Source: Noviluteimonas gilva
Lineage (GTDB): Bacteria; Pseudomonadota; Gammaproteobacteria; Xanthomonadales; Xanthomonadaceae
Direction of reading: 5' to 3'
Length of the DNA: 64,000 bases
Assembly: GCF_009740395.1 (NCBI RefSeq)
Contig: NZ_WOXT01000004.1
Location: 62,001-126,000, forward strand
Part shown: positions 1 through 10,023 of the stretch, in pieces
Numbering within the stretch: the stretch's first letter is position 1
Layout: each line of letters starts with the position of its first letter
Made by a program: the position numbers and the translations under genes
Notes under the pieces: generated by a model
Databases searched by the model: none
What the model saw: only the letters and a program-made list of their open reading frames with translations
What the model was told of the DNA's origin: nothing

Positions 1-1060
1 CTTCGCTCTTGGCCTGCACCTGGTCGGCCGTCATCACGTTGAGCTGCCAGCCCGTCAGGCGGCTGGCGAGGCGCACGTTCTGGCCGCCCTTGCCGATCGC
101 CTGCGCGAGGCGGTCTTCGGCCACCGCCAGGTCCATCGAATGCTTTTCTTCATCGACGATGATCGACTGCACTTCGGCCGGCGCCATCGCGTTGATCACG
201 AACTGCGCGCTGTTGTCGCTCCACAGGATGATGTCCACGCGCTCGCCGTTGAGCTCGTTGGACACGGCCTGCACGCGCGAACCGCGCATGCCGATGCACG
301 CGCCGATCGGATCGGTGCGGTGGTCGTGCGCGAGCACGGCGATCTTGGCGCGGTCGCCCGGGTCGCGGGCGCATGCCTTGATTTCGACCAGGCCCTGGCC
401 GACTTCCGGCACTTCGAGCTTGAACAGCTCGATCATGAATTCCGGCGCGGCGCGGCTGATGAACAGCTGCGGGCCGCGGGGCTCGCTACGCACGTCGTAG
501 AGGTAGCCGCGGACGCGGTCGCCGGCGCGGAGCACGTCGCGCGGGATGCCCTTGTCCTTCGGGATGAAGGCTTCGGCGTTGCCGCCGAGGTCGACGAAGA
601 TGTTGCCGCGCTCGGCGCGCTTGACGATGCCGGTGACCAGCTCGCCGACGCGATCCTTCCACGCATCCACGACCTGCGCGCGCTCGGCTTCGCGCACGCG
701 CTGCACGATCACCTGCTTGGCGGCCTGCGCGGCGATGCGGCCGAAGTCCGGGTTTTCGATCTGCTCTTCGATGTAGTCGCCGACTTCGGCGCCTTCGCTT
801 TCGTCGACCGCATCCATCAGGCGAACCTGGCGATCGGGCGATTCCATGACGACGTCGTCCGCGACCACTTCCCAGCGACGATAGGTTTCGTAGTTGCCGT
901 CCTTCGGGTCGATCTGCACGCGCACGAGCACGTCCTGGTCGTGGTAGCGCTTCTTCGCGGCGGACGCGAGCGCAGCCTCGATGGCCTCGAAGATCACCGA
1001 TTCCGGCACGCCCTTTTCGTTGGCGACGGCGTCGACGACAAGCAGGAGTTCTTTCGACAT
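1..1060 (-). CDS. nusA: Transcription termination/antitermination factor NusA (3' part cut by window edge)
   Basis: NusA binds RNA polymerase and nascent RNA in the cytoplasm and modulates pausing, termination and antitermination. The ATG is at 1060 and the frame stays open to base 1, so about 353 N-terminal codons are visible; the family is usually near 500. The protein opens MSKELLLVVDAVANEKG (RNAP-binding domain). An S1 domain follows around residues 130-200 (GELVTGIVKRAERGNIFVDL), then KH1 (GACIGMRGSRVQAVSNEL) and the beginning of KH2 (AIGKGGQNVRLASRLTGW). The C-terminal acidic repeats typical of gammaproteobacterial NusA would lie outside the window. rimP lies 53 bp upstream on the same strand, the usual rimP-nusA-infB order. 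Identification is secure; the C-terminal architecture cannot be judged. Confidence 0.97.
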   Translation of the reverse strand, partial: MSKELLLVVDAVANEKGVPESVIFEAIEAALASAAKKRYHDQDVLVRVQIDPKDGNYETYRRWEVVADDVVMESPDRQVRLMDAVDESEGAEVGDYIEEQIENPDFGRIAAQAAKQVIVQRVREAERAQVVDAWKDRVGELVTGIVKRAERGNIFVDLGGNAEAFIPKDKGIPRDVLRAGDRVRGYLYDVRSEPRGPQLFISRAAPEFMIELFKLEVPEVGQGLVEIKACARDPGDRAKIAVLAHDHRTDPIGACIGMRGSRVQAVSNELNGERVDIILWSDNSAQFVINAMAPAEVQSIIVDEEKHSMDLAVAEDRLAQAIGKGGQNVRLASRLTGWQLNVMTADQVQAKSE

Positions 1061-1113
1061 GGTTGTTGTGTCTCTACGTCAAAGTTGAATGTGGTTCGCG
1101 CCTGCGGCGCGCG

Positions 1114-1656
1114 TTACTTCTTGTTCCCTTGTTTCTTGTTCGCGGGGCTCTTGCCGGGTTTCTTCGGCGCCATGCCCAGCGCTTCCCAATCGGGCACGAG
1201 CTTGGCCTTGTCGATGTTGTCGAACGCCACTTCGAACGGGTTGCCATCCACGTCGAAGACGATCGAATCGCCTTCGACCCTGTCGATGCGGCCCTGCAGG
1301 CGGCGGCGACCGTCCTGCGGCAGCTTCAGCCCGACCTTCGCCGACTGCCCGGCGAAGCGCGCGAAATGCGACGGCGCGAACAACGGGCGGTCGATGCCCG
1401 GCGACGACACCTCGAGGGTGTAGTTGCCGCTGATCGGGTCCTCGACATCGAGCTGCGCGGACACCTCGCGGCTCACCGATTCGCAGTCCTCGATGCCGAC
1501 ATTGCGTTCGGCCGATTCGGCCTGCGGCACGTCGATGTAAAGGCGCAACACCGCCCCGCCCGGCGAGGGCAGGTATTCGGCGCCCAGCAACTCCAGGCCC
1601 AACGACGCAACGGTCGGGGCGAGCAGCGCCGAGATTTCGTTCGCCTTGTCGGTCAT
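1114..1656 (-). CDS. rimP: Ribosome maturation factor RimP
   Basis: RimP assists maturation of the 30S subunit. The 180-residue product has the family's N-terminal alpha/beta domain ([20 protein letters not shown], then [18 protein letters not shown]) and the signature stretch [15 protein letters not shown] leading into the C-terminal SH3-like domain. It ends in a lysine-rich tail (NKKQGNKK). I chose the ATG at 1656 ([12 protein letters not shown]). An ATG four codons upstream (1668) is possible but leaves a GAGG motif immediately against the start, whereas from 1656 that motif sits about 12 nt away. The frame is open further upstream, but it runs through a strong hairpin at 1716-1740 that is more likely leader RNA. 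It is first in a transcription unit with nusA. Confidence 0.93.
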   Translation of the reverse strand: MTDKANEISALLAPTVASLGLELLGAEYLPSPGGAVLRLYIDVPQAESAERNVGIEDCESVSREVSAQLDVEDPISGNYTLEVSSPGIDRPLFAPSHFARFAGQSAKVGLKLPQDGRRRLQGRIDRVEGDSIVFDVDGNPFEVAFDNIDKAKLVPDWEALGMAPKKPGKSPANKKQGNKK

Positions 1657-1715
1657 AAGTGCGGCCATCCTCGCGGCAATCCAATTGCCCTGGGTCCGGC
1701 CGGGGCCGGAAAACA

Positions 1716-1740
1716 ACAAGGGGCCCGTCGGGCCCCTTGT
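1716..1740 (-). terminator. Terminator/attenuator-like hairpin in the rimP-nusA leader
   Basis: An 11-bp perfect stem (ACAAGGGGCCC with a 3-nt loop) is followed on the minus strand by the U-rich run TTGTTGTTTT. It lies about 60 nt upstream of the rimP start and downstream of any promoter in the tRNA-fMet to rimP gap. In E. coli the metY-rimP-nusA leader also carries terminators involved in NusA-dependent control. A similar attenuator role here is inference. Confidence 0.6.
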
Positions 1741-1837
1741 CAGCAGCGGGAACATGCATGAGATGCAAGCCCTACTGGATGTCGGCGCGGCGCACCCGCG
1801 ATGCGGGGCAGCCAGCGAGCCCGGCGGTCTCCCTGAA

Positions 1838-1861
1838 AGAAAAAAGGCTCCGAGGAGCCCT
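1838..1861 (-). terminator. Rho-independent terminator (minus strand)
   Basis: On the minus strand the stem GGCTCC-TC-GGAGCC is followed directly by TTTTTTCTTTC, a clean intrinsic terminator. It would end transcripts from the unknown gene at 2011-2418 and from the toxin-antitoxin pair before they reach rimP. Confidence 0.8.
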
Positions 1862-2010
1862 TGATCGCCAGCGGAGACGCTGGTTGCGGAAGACGAGGTC
1901 TACCGCCTGGAACGCCGCACAGTGTAGGCCCGAACGCCGGGGGTGGCAAGCGCAAGCGGCCGTACCGCCGGGGGCGGCGGCCGTACCGGTTCAGCCGGAG
2001 GCGCCGGAGC

Positions 2011-2418
2011 TTAGAAGAAGGTCGATTCGAAGACGAGGACCACCATCACCATCAGGGCACCCATCGCGATCGCCCAGAGCGCCCCCGAGGTGGCGCTGCG
2101 GAAATCCGCGTCTCGCTCGTCCTCGCGCTCGGCCTGCAGCGAGCGCCAGAGTCCCCCATGGCGGTGGAGGACAGCCGTCTCCCAATTCGGAACCTCCTGC
2201 CGGCACGAGCCCATCAGCGCGTAGCGGCCGGTGAGCGAACCGCCGGTCCAGGAGCGCGTGCGGTGGTCGGCCACCGGACAGTGTTGGAAGGCCCACACCA
2301 TGCCGTCGTAGTCGCACGCGACGTAGTCCGCCCACGGCGGCACATGGAAGCCGAAGGGACGTGCCCCACCGTGCAGGACGCTGGCGGGGAGGACGGGCGT
2401 GGTGGCATCGATTCGCAT
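2011..2418 (-). CDS. Unknown protein with one C-terminal membrane segment
   Basis: I do not recognise this 135-residue protein. It starts MRIDATTPVLPASVLHGG and has an aromatic-rich middle (PPWADYVACDYDGMVWAF, then TRSWTGGSLTGRYALMG). It ends with a charged stretch (QAEREDERDADF) followed by a hydrophobic helix (GALWAIAMGALMVMVVLVF) and stops four residues later. That suggests a tail-anchored protein with most of its mass in the cytoplasm. The ATG at 2418 is chosen; an ATG 17 codons upstream is open but the added residues look non-native. It sits 105 bp downstream of the antitoxin gene and is followed by an intrinsic terminator. Codon usage matches the neighbours. It could be strain-specific accessory content. 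Confidence 0.6.
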   Translation of the reverse strand: MRIDATTPVLPASVLHGGARPFGFHVPPWADYVACDYDGMVWAFQHCPVADHRTRSWTGGSLTGRYALMGSCRQEVPNWETAVLHRHGGLWRSLQAEREDERDADFRSATSGALWAIAMGALMVMVVLVFESTFF

Positions 2419-2523
2419 GCCAACGATGTATCGGGTGCGACGCCCCGCGTGCATCGTCCCGAAGGGCAACCGGATGCAGGCGCGGACGCATGCATTCCCG
2501 AAGCGGTCCGCGCGACGGCGCCC

Positions 2524-2964
2524 TCAGCGCTTTTTCGCGGCAGGTTTGCGTGCCTTCTTCGGCTTGATCGACGGCGCCTTTGCTTCCGCGCGCACGCCAT
2601 ACGCCGCCGGTGTTTGCATCACGCGCACGCGATTGGAATCGGAGCGCTTGTCCCTGGCCGCCGGCGTGTTGGCCACGACGCACACGCGGAAGCCGAGCGT
2701 GTCGAGCACGCGCGCAAGCGTGTCGAATGCAGGGTTGCCATCTTCGGCGAGCGCCTTGTAGAGGCTCGCGCGGGTGAGGCCCGTGCGATTGGCGAGTTCG
2801 CTCATGCCGCGCGCGCGGGCGACCTCGCCGATCGCCTTGAGGAAGAGCGCGGTGCCGCCTTCTTCGAAACAGTCGGTGAGGTAGTTGGCCATGACTTCGT
2901 CGCCGGCGAGATAACGGCCGACGTCGAAGCGGGAGGTGTGGAGCGTGTGGCTGTTGCTGGTCAT
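2524..2964 (-). CDS. Antitoxin of a RelE/HigB-type module (HigA-like DNA-binding protein) with a basic tail
   Basis: Probable DNA-binding antidote protein of the COG3636/TIGR02684 type that neutralises the adjacent RelE-like toxin and represses the operon. It has 146 residues. Residues 11-50 form the family's N-terminal part (FDVGRYLAGDEVMANYL). Residues 54-92 are the Xre-like helix-turn-helix (MSELANRTGLTRASLYKAL). Family members normally end near residue 100; here about 45 extra residues follow, finishing in the lysine/alanine-rich KPKKARKPAAKKR. The start is supported by a strong Shine-Dalgarno AAGGAGG just upstream. It follows the toxin gene by 18 bp, the toxin-first order typical of higBA modules. 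Confidence 0.85.
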   Translation of the reverse strand: MTSNSHTLHTSRFDVGRYLAGDEVMANYLTDCFEEGGTALFLKAIGEVARARGMSELANRTGLTRASLYKALAEDGNPAFDTLARVLDTLGFRVCVVANTPAARDKRSDSNRVRVMQTPAAYGVRAEAKAPSIKPKKARKPAAKKR

Positions 2965-2982
2965 TGCATCCTCCTTGTGCGT

Positions 2983-3273
2983 TCAGAGCGCGGCGGCGAG
3001 TGAGCGCGCGCGCAAGATGTCCCGCGACTGCGTGGACTTGTCTCCGCCGAGCAGCAATAAGGTGACCGTGCTGCCCTCTCGCACGAAATACAGCCGGTAC
3101 CCCGGGCCGCCGTGGATCCTCGCTTCGAGGACGCGGCCCCCGACCGATTTGCAATCGCCGAAGTTGCCGTCCGCCATGTTTGCGATCCGTGCGAGCACCT
3201 TGGTCAATGCGCGATCGCCGACGAGACCATCGAGCCAATCGTCGAACACGGCGGTGGTTCGTATCTCGTACAT
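2983..3273 (-). CDS. RelE/ParE-superfamily toxin (HigB-like addiction module killer)
   Basis: Predicted ribosome-dependent mRNA interferase toxin of the RelE/HigB-like (TIGR02683) type, 96 residues, the normal family length. Family features are MYEIRTTAVFDDWLDGL at the N terminus, NFGDCKSVGGRVLEARIHGG and GYRLYFVREGSTVTLLLLGG in the beta-sheet core, and KSTQSRDILRAR at the C terminus. R and K residues sit where the family places its active site. AAGGA lies 8 nt before the ATG at 3273 and supports the start. The antitoxin gene follows after 18 bp on the same strand. Family assignment is firm; toxicity is inferred. Confidence 0.88.
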   Translation of the reverse strand: MYEIRTTAVFDDWLDGLVGDRALTKVLARIANMADGNFGDCKSVGGRVLEARIHGGPGYRLYFVREGSTVTLLLLGGDKSTQSRDILRARSLAAAL

Positions 3274-3275
3274 GC

Positions 3276-3304
3276 ACTGTATCCTTTGGGCGACATTGCG
3301 TCAA
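3276..3304 (-). promoter_or_regulatory. Candidate sigma70 promoter of the toxin-antitoxin pair
   Basis: On the minus strand TTGACG, a 17-bp spacer and TACAGT match the sigma70 consensus well. The -10 box ends only 2 nt before the toxin ATG, so the predicted start of transcription falls inside or just after the start codon. Either this promoter is fortuitous or toxin translation depends on a longer upstream transcript. Confidence 0.4.
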
Positions 3305-3468
3305 CCATTGGAGACACCGGCTCCGACGCGACGCAACGTGCACAAAGCGTGCAGGACGCGTGATTCGCACACCGGGAACTGGTTCGGAAACCGCTCGCAC
3401 GATGCGTCTCGCACGCGCGCCGCCATTTCTTCACGCCATCGATTCGATGTGCGCGCTTGAATTCCCGC

Positions 3469-3708
3469 ATGGGCCGCATGGAACCGAAATTCGCACACGC
3501 CGTCGAAATCGGCAGGCGCGCCGCGCGCACGCTGCCCGACTCCACGTGGCGCGATGCATGGCTGCTGATCGCGGAAGCCTGGGTGCTCGACGAAACCGAA
3601 CCGCTCGACGAAGCGATGCCCGCGATCCGCAAGGGCTGGTGGGATCAACGCAGCCAGCGTGCGTGCAAACAAGCGCGTGCGTTGCTCGATGCGATGCGCG
3701 TTGCCTGA
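3469..3708 (+). CDS. Small unknown protein
   Basis: A 79-residue product from ATG 3469 (second ATG at 3478). It is tryptophan-rich and probably helical (DSTWRDAWLLIAEAWVLDET, later IRKGWWDQRSQRACKQAR). No signal peptide or membrane segment is visible and I do not recognise a family. Third codon positions are strongly G/C, as in real genes here, which argues for coding. No good Shine-Dalgarno is seen. It converges on the tRNA-fMet gene and could share the terminator at 3744-3781. Confidence 0.5.
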   Translation: MGRMEPKFAHAVEIGRRAARTLPDSTWRDAWLLIAEAWVLDETEPLDEAMPAIRKGWWDQRSQRACKQARALLDAMRVA

Positions 3709-3743
3709 AGCGCGCATCGCCTGAATCGAGGGTCTTTGATGCG

Positions 3744-3781
3744 CAAAAACAAAAACGGCGACCCGTTTCCGGATCGCCGTC
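3744..3781 (-). terminator. Rho-independent terminator after tRNA-fMet
   Basis: Minus-strand stem ACGGCGATCC/GGGTCGCCGT with a short loop, followed by TTTTTGTTTTTG. It lies 7 bp beyond the CCA end of the tRNA-fMet gene and would terminate it, separating it from the genes toward rimP. Confidence 0.85.
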
Positions 3782-3787
3782 GTTGTT

Positions 3788-3864
3788 TGGTAGCGGGGGC
3801 AGGATTTGAACCTGCGACCTTCGGGTTATGAGCCCGACGAGCTGCCAGACTGCTCCACCCCGCA
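3788..3864 (-). tRNA. Initiator tRNA-fMet (CAT)
   Basis: A 77-nt tRNA with encoded CCA and anticodon CAT in the loop CTCATAA. Initiator hallmarks are visible: the first base cannot pair with position 72 (U1-U72 here, against C1-A72 in E. coli), and the anticodon stem carries three consecutive G-C pairs (GGG/CCC). The T-arm is GCAGG TTCAAAT CCTGC. In E. coli metY lies upstream of rimP-nusA, and the same neighbourhood is kept here. Confidence 0.96.
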
Positions 3865-3875
3865 GCAGGCCGCGC

Positions 3876-3904
3876 ATTATGGTGAAGCCGCGCGAGGAAT
3901 GCAA
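3876..3904 (-). promoter_or_regulatory. Promoter of the tRNA-fMet gene
   Basis: Minus-strand TTGCAT, 17-bp spacer, CATAAT. The expected start is about 5 nt before the mature 5' end of the tRNA. It lies in the 67-bp gap after nuoN, so the tRNA need not depend on the long nuo transcript. Confidence 0.65.
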
Positions 3905-3931
3905 CCCGTGCGATGCACGCGTTCTTCAGGA

Positions 3932-5374
3932 TCAGCGGAACGCGGCCAGGCACCACGCCATCAGCGGGTTCCAGAAGATGCCGAGCACGAGCAGCAGCAA
4001 CGCATTCGCGCCGAAGGTGACGCGCAACGGACGGTCGTCGCGCTCGCGGATGCCCTCGCCCACCGGTGCGTCGAAGTACATCACCTTGATCACGCGCAGG
4101 TAGTAGAACGCGCCGATCACCGCGAACACGATGCCCACGATCGCCAGCCACAGCATGTCGCCCTGCAGCGCGGCGCGCAGCACGACCAGCTTCGACCAGA
4201 AACCGAGGAACGGCGGCACGCCGGCGAGCGATGCCATCACGCACAGCACCAGGCCGGCCATCCAGGGGTTGCGCGCGTTGAGGCCCTTGAAGTCGTCGAT
4301 CTCGTCGGCTTCGAAGCCCTTGCGCGACAGCACGACGATCGCGCCGAACGCCGCGGCCGACATGATCGCGTAGGTGATGGCGTAGAACATCGCCGACGCA
4401 TACCCCTGCGGGCCACCACCGGCGAGGCCGAGGAACAGGAAGCCGACGTGCGAGATCGTCGAGTACGCGAGCATGCGCTTGAGGTTGCTCTGCGCCAGCG
4501 CGATCAGGTTGCCGATCGCGAGCGACGCGACCGCAAGGCCTGCGATCAGCACGCGCCATTCGGCGTCGAGCGGACCGGTGCCCAGTTCGAGCAGGCGGTA
4601 GGCCATGCCGAACGCGGCGATCTTCGGCGCCGAACCGATGAACAGCGTGATCGGCGTCGGCGCACCGTGGTAGACGTCCGGCAGCCACATGTGGAATGGC
4701 GCGGCCCCGAATTTGAAGGCGATGCCCGCGACCATGAACACCATGCCCGTCAGCAGCAGGCCGGGCGTCGCCGAGCCCATCGCTTCGCGCACGCTGAGCA
4801 GATCCAGCGAGCCGGTAGCGCCGTAGGTCAGCGACATGCCGTACAGCAACATGCCCGAGGCGAGCGAACCGAGCACGAAGTACTTCATCGCCGCTTCGGA
4901 AGCGAGCGGGCTGTCGCGATCGATCGCGACCAGCGCGTACTGGCACAGCGCCAGCATTTCCAGGCCGAGGTACACCATCACCAGGCTGCCCGCGGACACC
5001 ATCAGCATCATGCCGGCGGTGGCGAACAACACCAGGACCGGCACTTCGCCCTTGTACAGGCCGCGCTCGCGCAGGAACGGCCAGATGTACACCAGCGACA
5101 GCGCCGACACGATGCAGGTGAAGAACTTCATGACGTCCGCCGCGATGTCGCGGATGAACATCCCGTTGAGCACCGTGCCCTGCCCGCCCGTGCCGAAGCC
5201 GATCATGCCGGCGACGACGGCCAGCACGACGATGCTCGCCACGTGCGTGATCCAGCGCTGGCGTTCGTCGAGGAACAGATCGAGCATCAGCAGCGCGAAG
5301 GCCGCGCCGACCAGCACCAGTTCGGGCAGCAGCGGCAGCAGTTCGGTGGCGTCGGGCATCGTCGTGGCGATCAT
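3932..5374 (-). CDS. nuoN: NADH-quinone oxidoreductase subunit N
   Basis: Antiporter-like inner-membrane subunit of proton-pumping complex I. The 480 residues are the usual length, with about 13-14 transmembrane helices. Conserved family stretches include SLVMVYLGLEMLALCQYAL (TM5 glutamate), AFKFGAAPFHMWLPDVYHGA (TM7 lysine and conserved PFH..LPD loop) and LKRMLAYSTISHVGFL. It is the last gene of the nuo operon, 13 bp or less after nuoM, and is followed by the tRNA-fMet gene. The ATG at 5374 is unambiguous. Confidence 0.97.
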   Translation of the reverse strand: MIATTMPDATELLPLLPELVLVGAAFALLMLDLFLDERQRWITHVASIVVLAVVAGMIGFGTGGQGTVLNGMFIRDIAADVMKFFTCIVSALSLVYIWPFLRERGLYKGEVPVLVLFATAGMMLMVSAGSLVMVYLGLEMLALCQYALVAIDRDSPLASEAAMKYFVLGSLASGMLLYGMSLTYGATGSLDLLSVREAMGSATPGLLLTGMVFMVAGIAFKFGAAPFHMWLPDVYHGAPTPITLFIGSAPKIAAFGMAYRLLELGTGPLDAEWRVLIAGLAVASLAIGNLIALAQSNLKRMLAYSTISHVGFLFLGLAGGGPQGYASAMFYAITYAIMSAAAFGAIVVLSRKGFEADEIDDFKGLNARNPWMAGLVLCVMASLAGVPPFLGFWSKLVVLRAALQGDMLWLAIVGIVFAVIGAFYYLRVIKVMYFDAPVGEGIRERDDRPLRVTFGANALLLLVLGIFWNPLMAWCLAAFR

Positions 5375-5387
5375 GCGTAATCTCTAA

Positions 5388-6899
5388 TCAGAGCTTGCTG
5401 GCCGCGAGCTGGCTCGCGAGCTGGGCGATGGAGGGTTCCATCAGGTCGGTCAGCGGCTTGGGATACACGCCAAGGGCCAGCACGCCGATCGCGAAGACGC
5501 CCAGCACGATCCATTCGCGCATGTTGATGTCTTCCAGTTCGGCGACGTGCGCGTTGGCCACCTCGCCGAAGATCACGCGCTTGACCAGCCACAACGTGTA
5601 GGCCGCGCCGAGGATCAGCGTGGTCGCCGCGCCGAAGGCGAGCAAGGGATGCTGCTGGAAGCTGGCGAGGATCACCATGAACTCGCCGATGAAACCCGAG
5701 GTGCCCGGCAGGCCCGAGTTGGCCATGCCGAACAACACCATGAACATCGCGAACCACGGCATCGTGTTCGCCACGCCGCCGTAGTCGCGGATCATGCGCG
5801 AATGCATGCGGTCGTACAGCACGCCGACGCAGGAGAACATCGCGCCGGAGATGAAGCCGTGCGAAATCATCTGCACCATCGCGCCCTGCAGGCCCAGGCG
5901 CGCGGCGTCCAGGTTGCCGGTGTCGCGCACGAGCGAGAAGGCGATGAACGTGCCCAGCGTGACGAAGCCCATGTGCGAGATCGACGAATACGCGATCAGC
6001 TTCTTCATGTCCTCCTGCACCAGCGCGACCAGGCCGATGTAGACGATGGCGATCAGCGACAGCGCGATCACCACCCACGCGAACTCGTGGCCGGCGTCGG
6101 GCACGATCGGCAGCGTGAACCGCAGGAAGCCGTATCCGCCGATCTTCAGCATGATCGCGGCCAGGATCACCGAGCCGCCGGTCGGCGCTTCCACGTGCGC
6201 ATCCGGCAACCACGTGTGCACCGGGAACATCGGCACCTTGACCGAGAACGCGGCCAGGAACGCGAAGAACAACCACGCCTGCTCGCGCATCGTCAGCGGC
6301 AACGCGGCCATGTCCGCGAGCTGCCAGCTGCCGCCCTTCAGGTAGAGATAGATGATGCCGACCAGCATGAACACCGACCCGAGGAAGGTGTACAGGAAGA
6401 ACTTGATCGATGCATACACGCGCCGCGGGCCGCCCCACACGCCGATGATGATGAACATCGGGATGAGCATCGCCTCGAAGAACACGTAGAACAGCATGGC
6501 GTCGAGCGCGCAGAACACGCCGATCATCAGGCCTTCGAGGATCAGGAACGCAGCGACGTACTGGTTGACGCGTTCGTCGATCGAGCCCCACGCGCCGATC
6601 AGCACCAGCACGGTGGTCAGCGTCGTCAGCCCGATCAGCGCGATCGAGATGCCGTCCGCGCCGAGCGCGTATCGGATGTCGTAGGCCGGGATCCACGCAT
6701 GTTGTTCGACGAACTGCATGCTCGCGTTGGCCATGTCGAAGCCGCTGAACAGCGGGATCGACAGGCCCAGGCACAGCAGCGCCGTGCCGAGCGCCAGCCA
6801 GCGCGCGGCTTGCGCGCGTTGCTGCCCGAGCATCAGCGCGAGCGCGCCACCGAGGATCGGCAGCCAGATCAACAGACTCAGCAGGGGCGCGTTCGCCAC
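5388..6899 (-). CDS. nuoM: NADH-quinone oxidoreductase subunit M
   Basis: Antiporter-like inner-membrane subunit of complex I, about 503 residues and 14 predicted helices. Visible motifs are FFEAMLIPMFIIIGVWGG (TM5 glutamate), FSVKVPMFPVHTWLPDAHVE (TM7 lysine and loop), DMKKLIAYSSISHMGFVTL and PGTSGFIGEFM. No ATG begins the frame. I chose GTG at 6899, which yields MANAPLLSLLIWLPILGG and aligns with the usual family start; TTG at 6917 would add six residues. It lies between nuoL (34 bp upstream from this start) and nuoN. Confidence 0.95.
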   Translation of the reverse strand: MANAPLLSLLIWLPILGGALALMLGQQRAQAARWLALGTALLCLGLSIPLFSGFDMANASMQFVEQHAWIPAYDIRYALGADGISIALIGLTTLTTVLVLIGAWGSIDERVNQYVAAFLILEGLMIGVFCALDAMLFYVFFEAMLIPMFIIIGVWGGPRRVYASIKFFLYTFLGSVFMLVGIIYLYLKGGSWQLADMAALPLTMREQAWLFFAFLAAFSVKVPMFPVHTWLPDAHVEAPTGGSVILAAIMLKIGGYGFLRFTLPIVPDAGHEFAWVVIALSLIAIVYIGLVALVQEDMKKLIAYSSISHMGFVTLGTFIAFSLVRDTGNLDAARLGLQGAMVQMISHGFISGAMFSCVGVLYDRMHSRMIRDYGGVANTMPWFAMFMVLFGMANSGLPGTSGFIGEFMVILASFQQHPLLAFGAATTLILGAAYTLWLVKRVIFGEVANAHVAELEDINMREWIVLGVFAIGVLALGVYPKPLTDLMEPSIAQLASQLAASKL

Positions 6900-6933
6900 G
6901 TGTTCGATTCCATGCAAGGTGGGCTCGGGGTCG

Positions 6934-9072
<2,139 letters not shown>

Positions 9073-9075
9073 CGG

Positions 9076-9390
9076 TCAGCCCTTCAAGGAGTCGATTTCG
9101 CCGACGTTGATCGTCCGGCGATTGCGGAACAGCGTCACGAGGATGGCCAGGCCGATCGCGGCTTCCGCCGCGGCCACCGTCAGGATGAAGAACACGAACA
9201 CCTGCCCCGCCGCATCGCCCAGTTCGCGCGAGAACGCGACGAAGTTGATGTTGACCGCGAGCAGCATCAGCTCGATGCACATCAGCAGGACGATGACGTT
9301 CTTCCGGTTGAGGAAGATGCCCGCCACGCTGATGCAGAAAAGCGCGGCACCGAGGGCGAGGAAATGCCCGAGCGACAGCGAACCGATCAT
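9076..9390 (-). CDS. nuoK: NADH-quinone oxidoreductase subunit K
   Basis: Small membrane subunit of complex I, 104 residues with three transmembrane helices. The conserved glutamates for proton transfer are visible in [18 protein letters not shown] (TM2) and [14 protein letters not shown] (TM3). The ATG at 9390 overlaps the nuoJ stop by 4 bp (ATGA), suggesting translational coupling. Confidence 0.97.
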   Translation of the reverse strand: MIGSLSLGHFLALGAALFCISVAGIFLNRKNVIVLLMCIELMLLAVNINFVAFSRELGDAAGQVFVFFILTVAAAEAAIGLAILVTLFRNRRTINVGEIDSLKG

Positions 9391-10016
9391 GGCGTGCCCT
9401 CCTCCGTCGTGGTGGCGGGTTTGGTGGCGTCCATCTTCACCATGCGCAGGCGATCGGACGCGCGCACGCGCGCCTGGTCGGCCGGATTCTGGTGCTTCAC
9501 CCCGCCTCGGCGGCGCAGCGTGAGCATGACCGCCGCGACGACCGCGATGGTCAGGATCACCGCGGCCACTTCGAAGGGCAGCAGGAATTCCGTGAACAAC
9601 GCCTTCGCCAGCCATGCGGTGTTGGAGAGGTCGGCGGCGGCCGCGGCGTCGGGCGCGAGCGGTGTCTGCACGAGCACCTTCACGCCGATCAGCATGCAGA
9701 TCTCGACCAGCATCGCGATCGCGACGATCAGGCCGATGGGCAGGTAGCGCACGAAGCCTTCGCGCAACGGCGCGACGTCGATGTCGAGCATCATCACGAC
9801 GAACAGGAACAGCACCATCACCGCGCCGACGTACACCAGGATCAGCGCGATGCCGAGGAACTCGGCGCCGGCCAGGATCCACGTGCAGGCGACCGAGAAG
9901 AAGGTCAGCACCAGCAGCAATGCGGCCTGCACCGGGTTGCGGACGCTGATGACGCCGATGCCCGCGGCGACGGCCATGGTGGCGAACAGATAGAACGTGA
10001 GGGTCGGGAAATCCAT
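9387..10016 (-). CDS. nuoJ: NADH-quinone oxidoreductase subunit J
   Basis: Membrane subunit of complex I, 209 residues, five transmembrane helices. The TM3 signature with its pi-bulge region is seen in [21 protein letters not shown] polar C-terminal tail (residues 170-209, [19 protein letters not shown]) extends into the cytoplasm. It begins 7 bp after nuoI and overlaps nuoK by 4 bp. Confidence 0.96.
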   Translation of the reverse strand: MDFPTLTFYLFATMAVAAGIGVISVRNPVQAALLLVLTFFSVACTWILAGAEFLGIALILVYVGAVMVLFLFVVMMLDIDVAPLREGFVRYLPIGLIVAIAMLVEICMLIGVKVLVQTPLAPDAAAAADLSNTAWLAKALFTEFLLPFEVAAVILTIAVVAAVMLTLRRRGGVKHQNPADQARVRASDRLRMVKMDATKPATTTEEGTP

Positions 10017-10023
10017 GGGCGCC

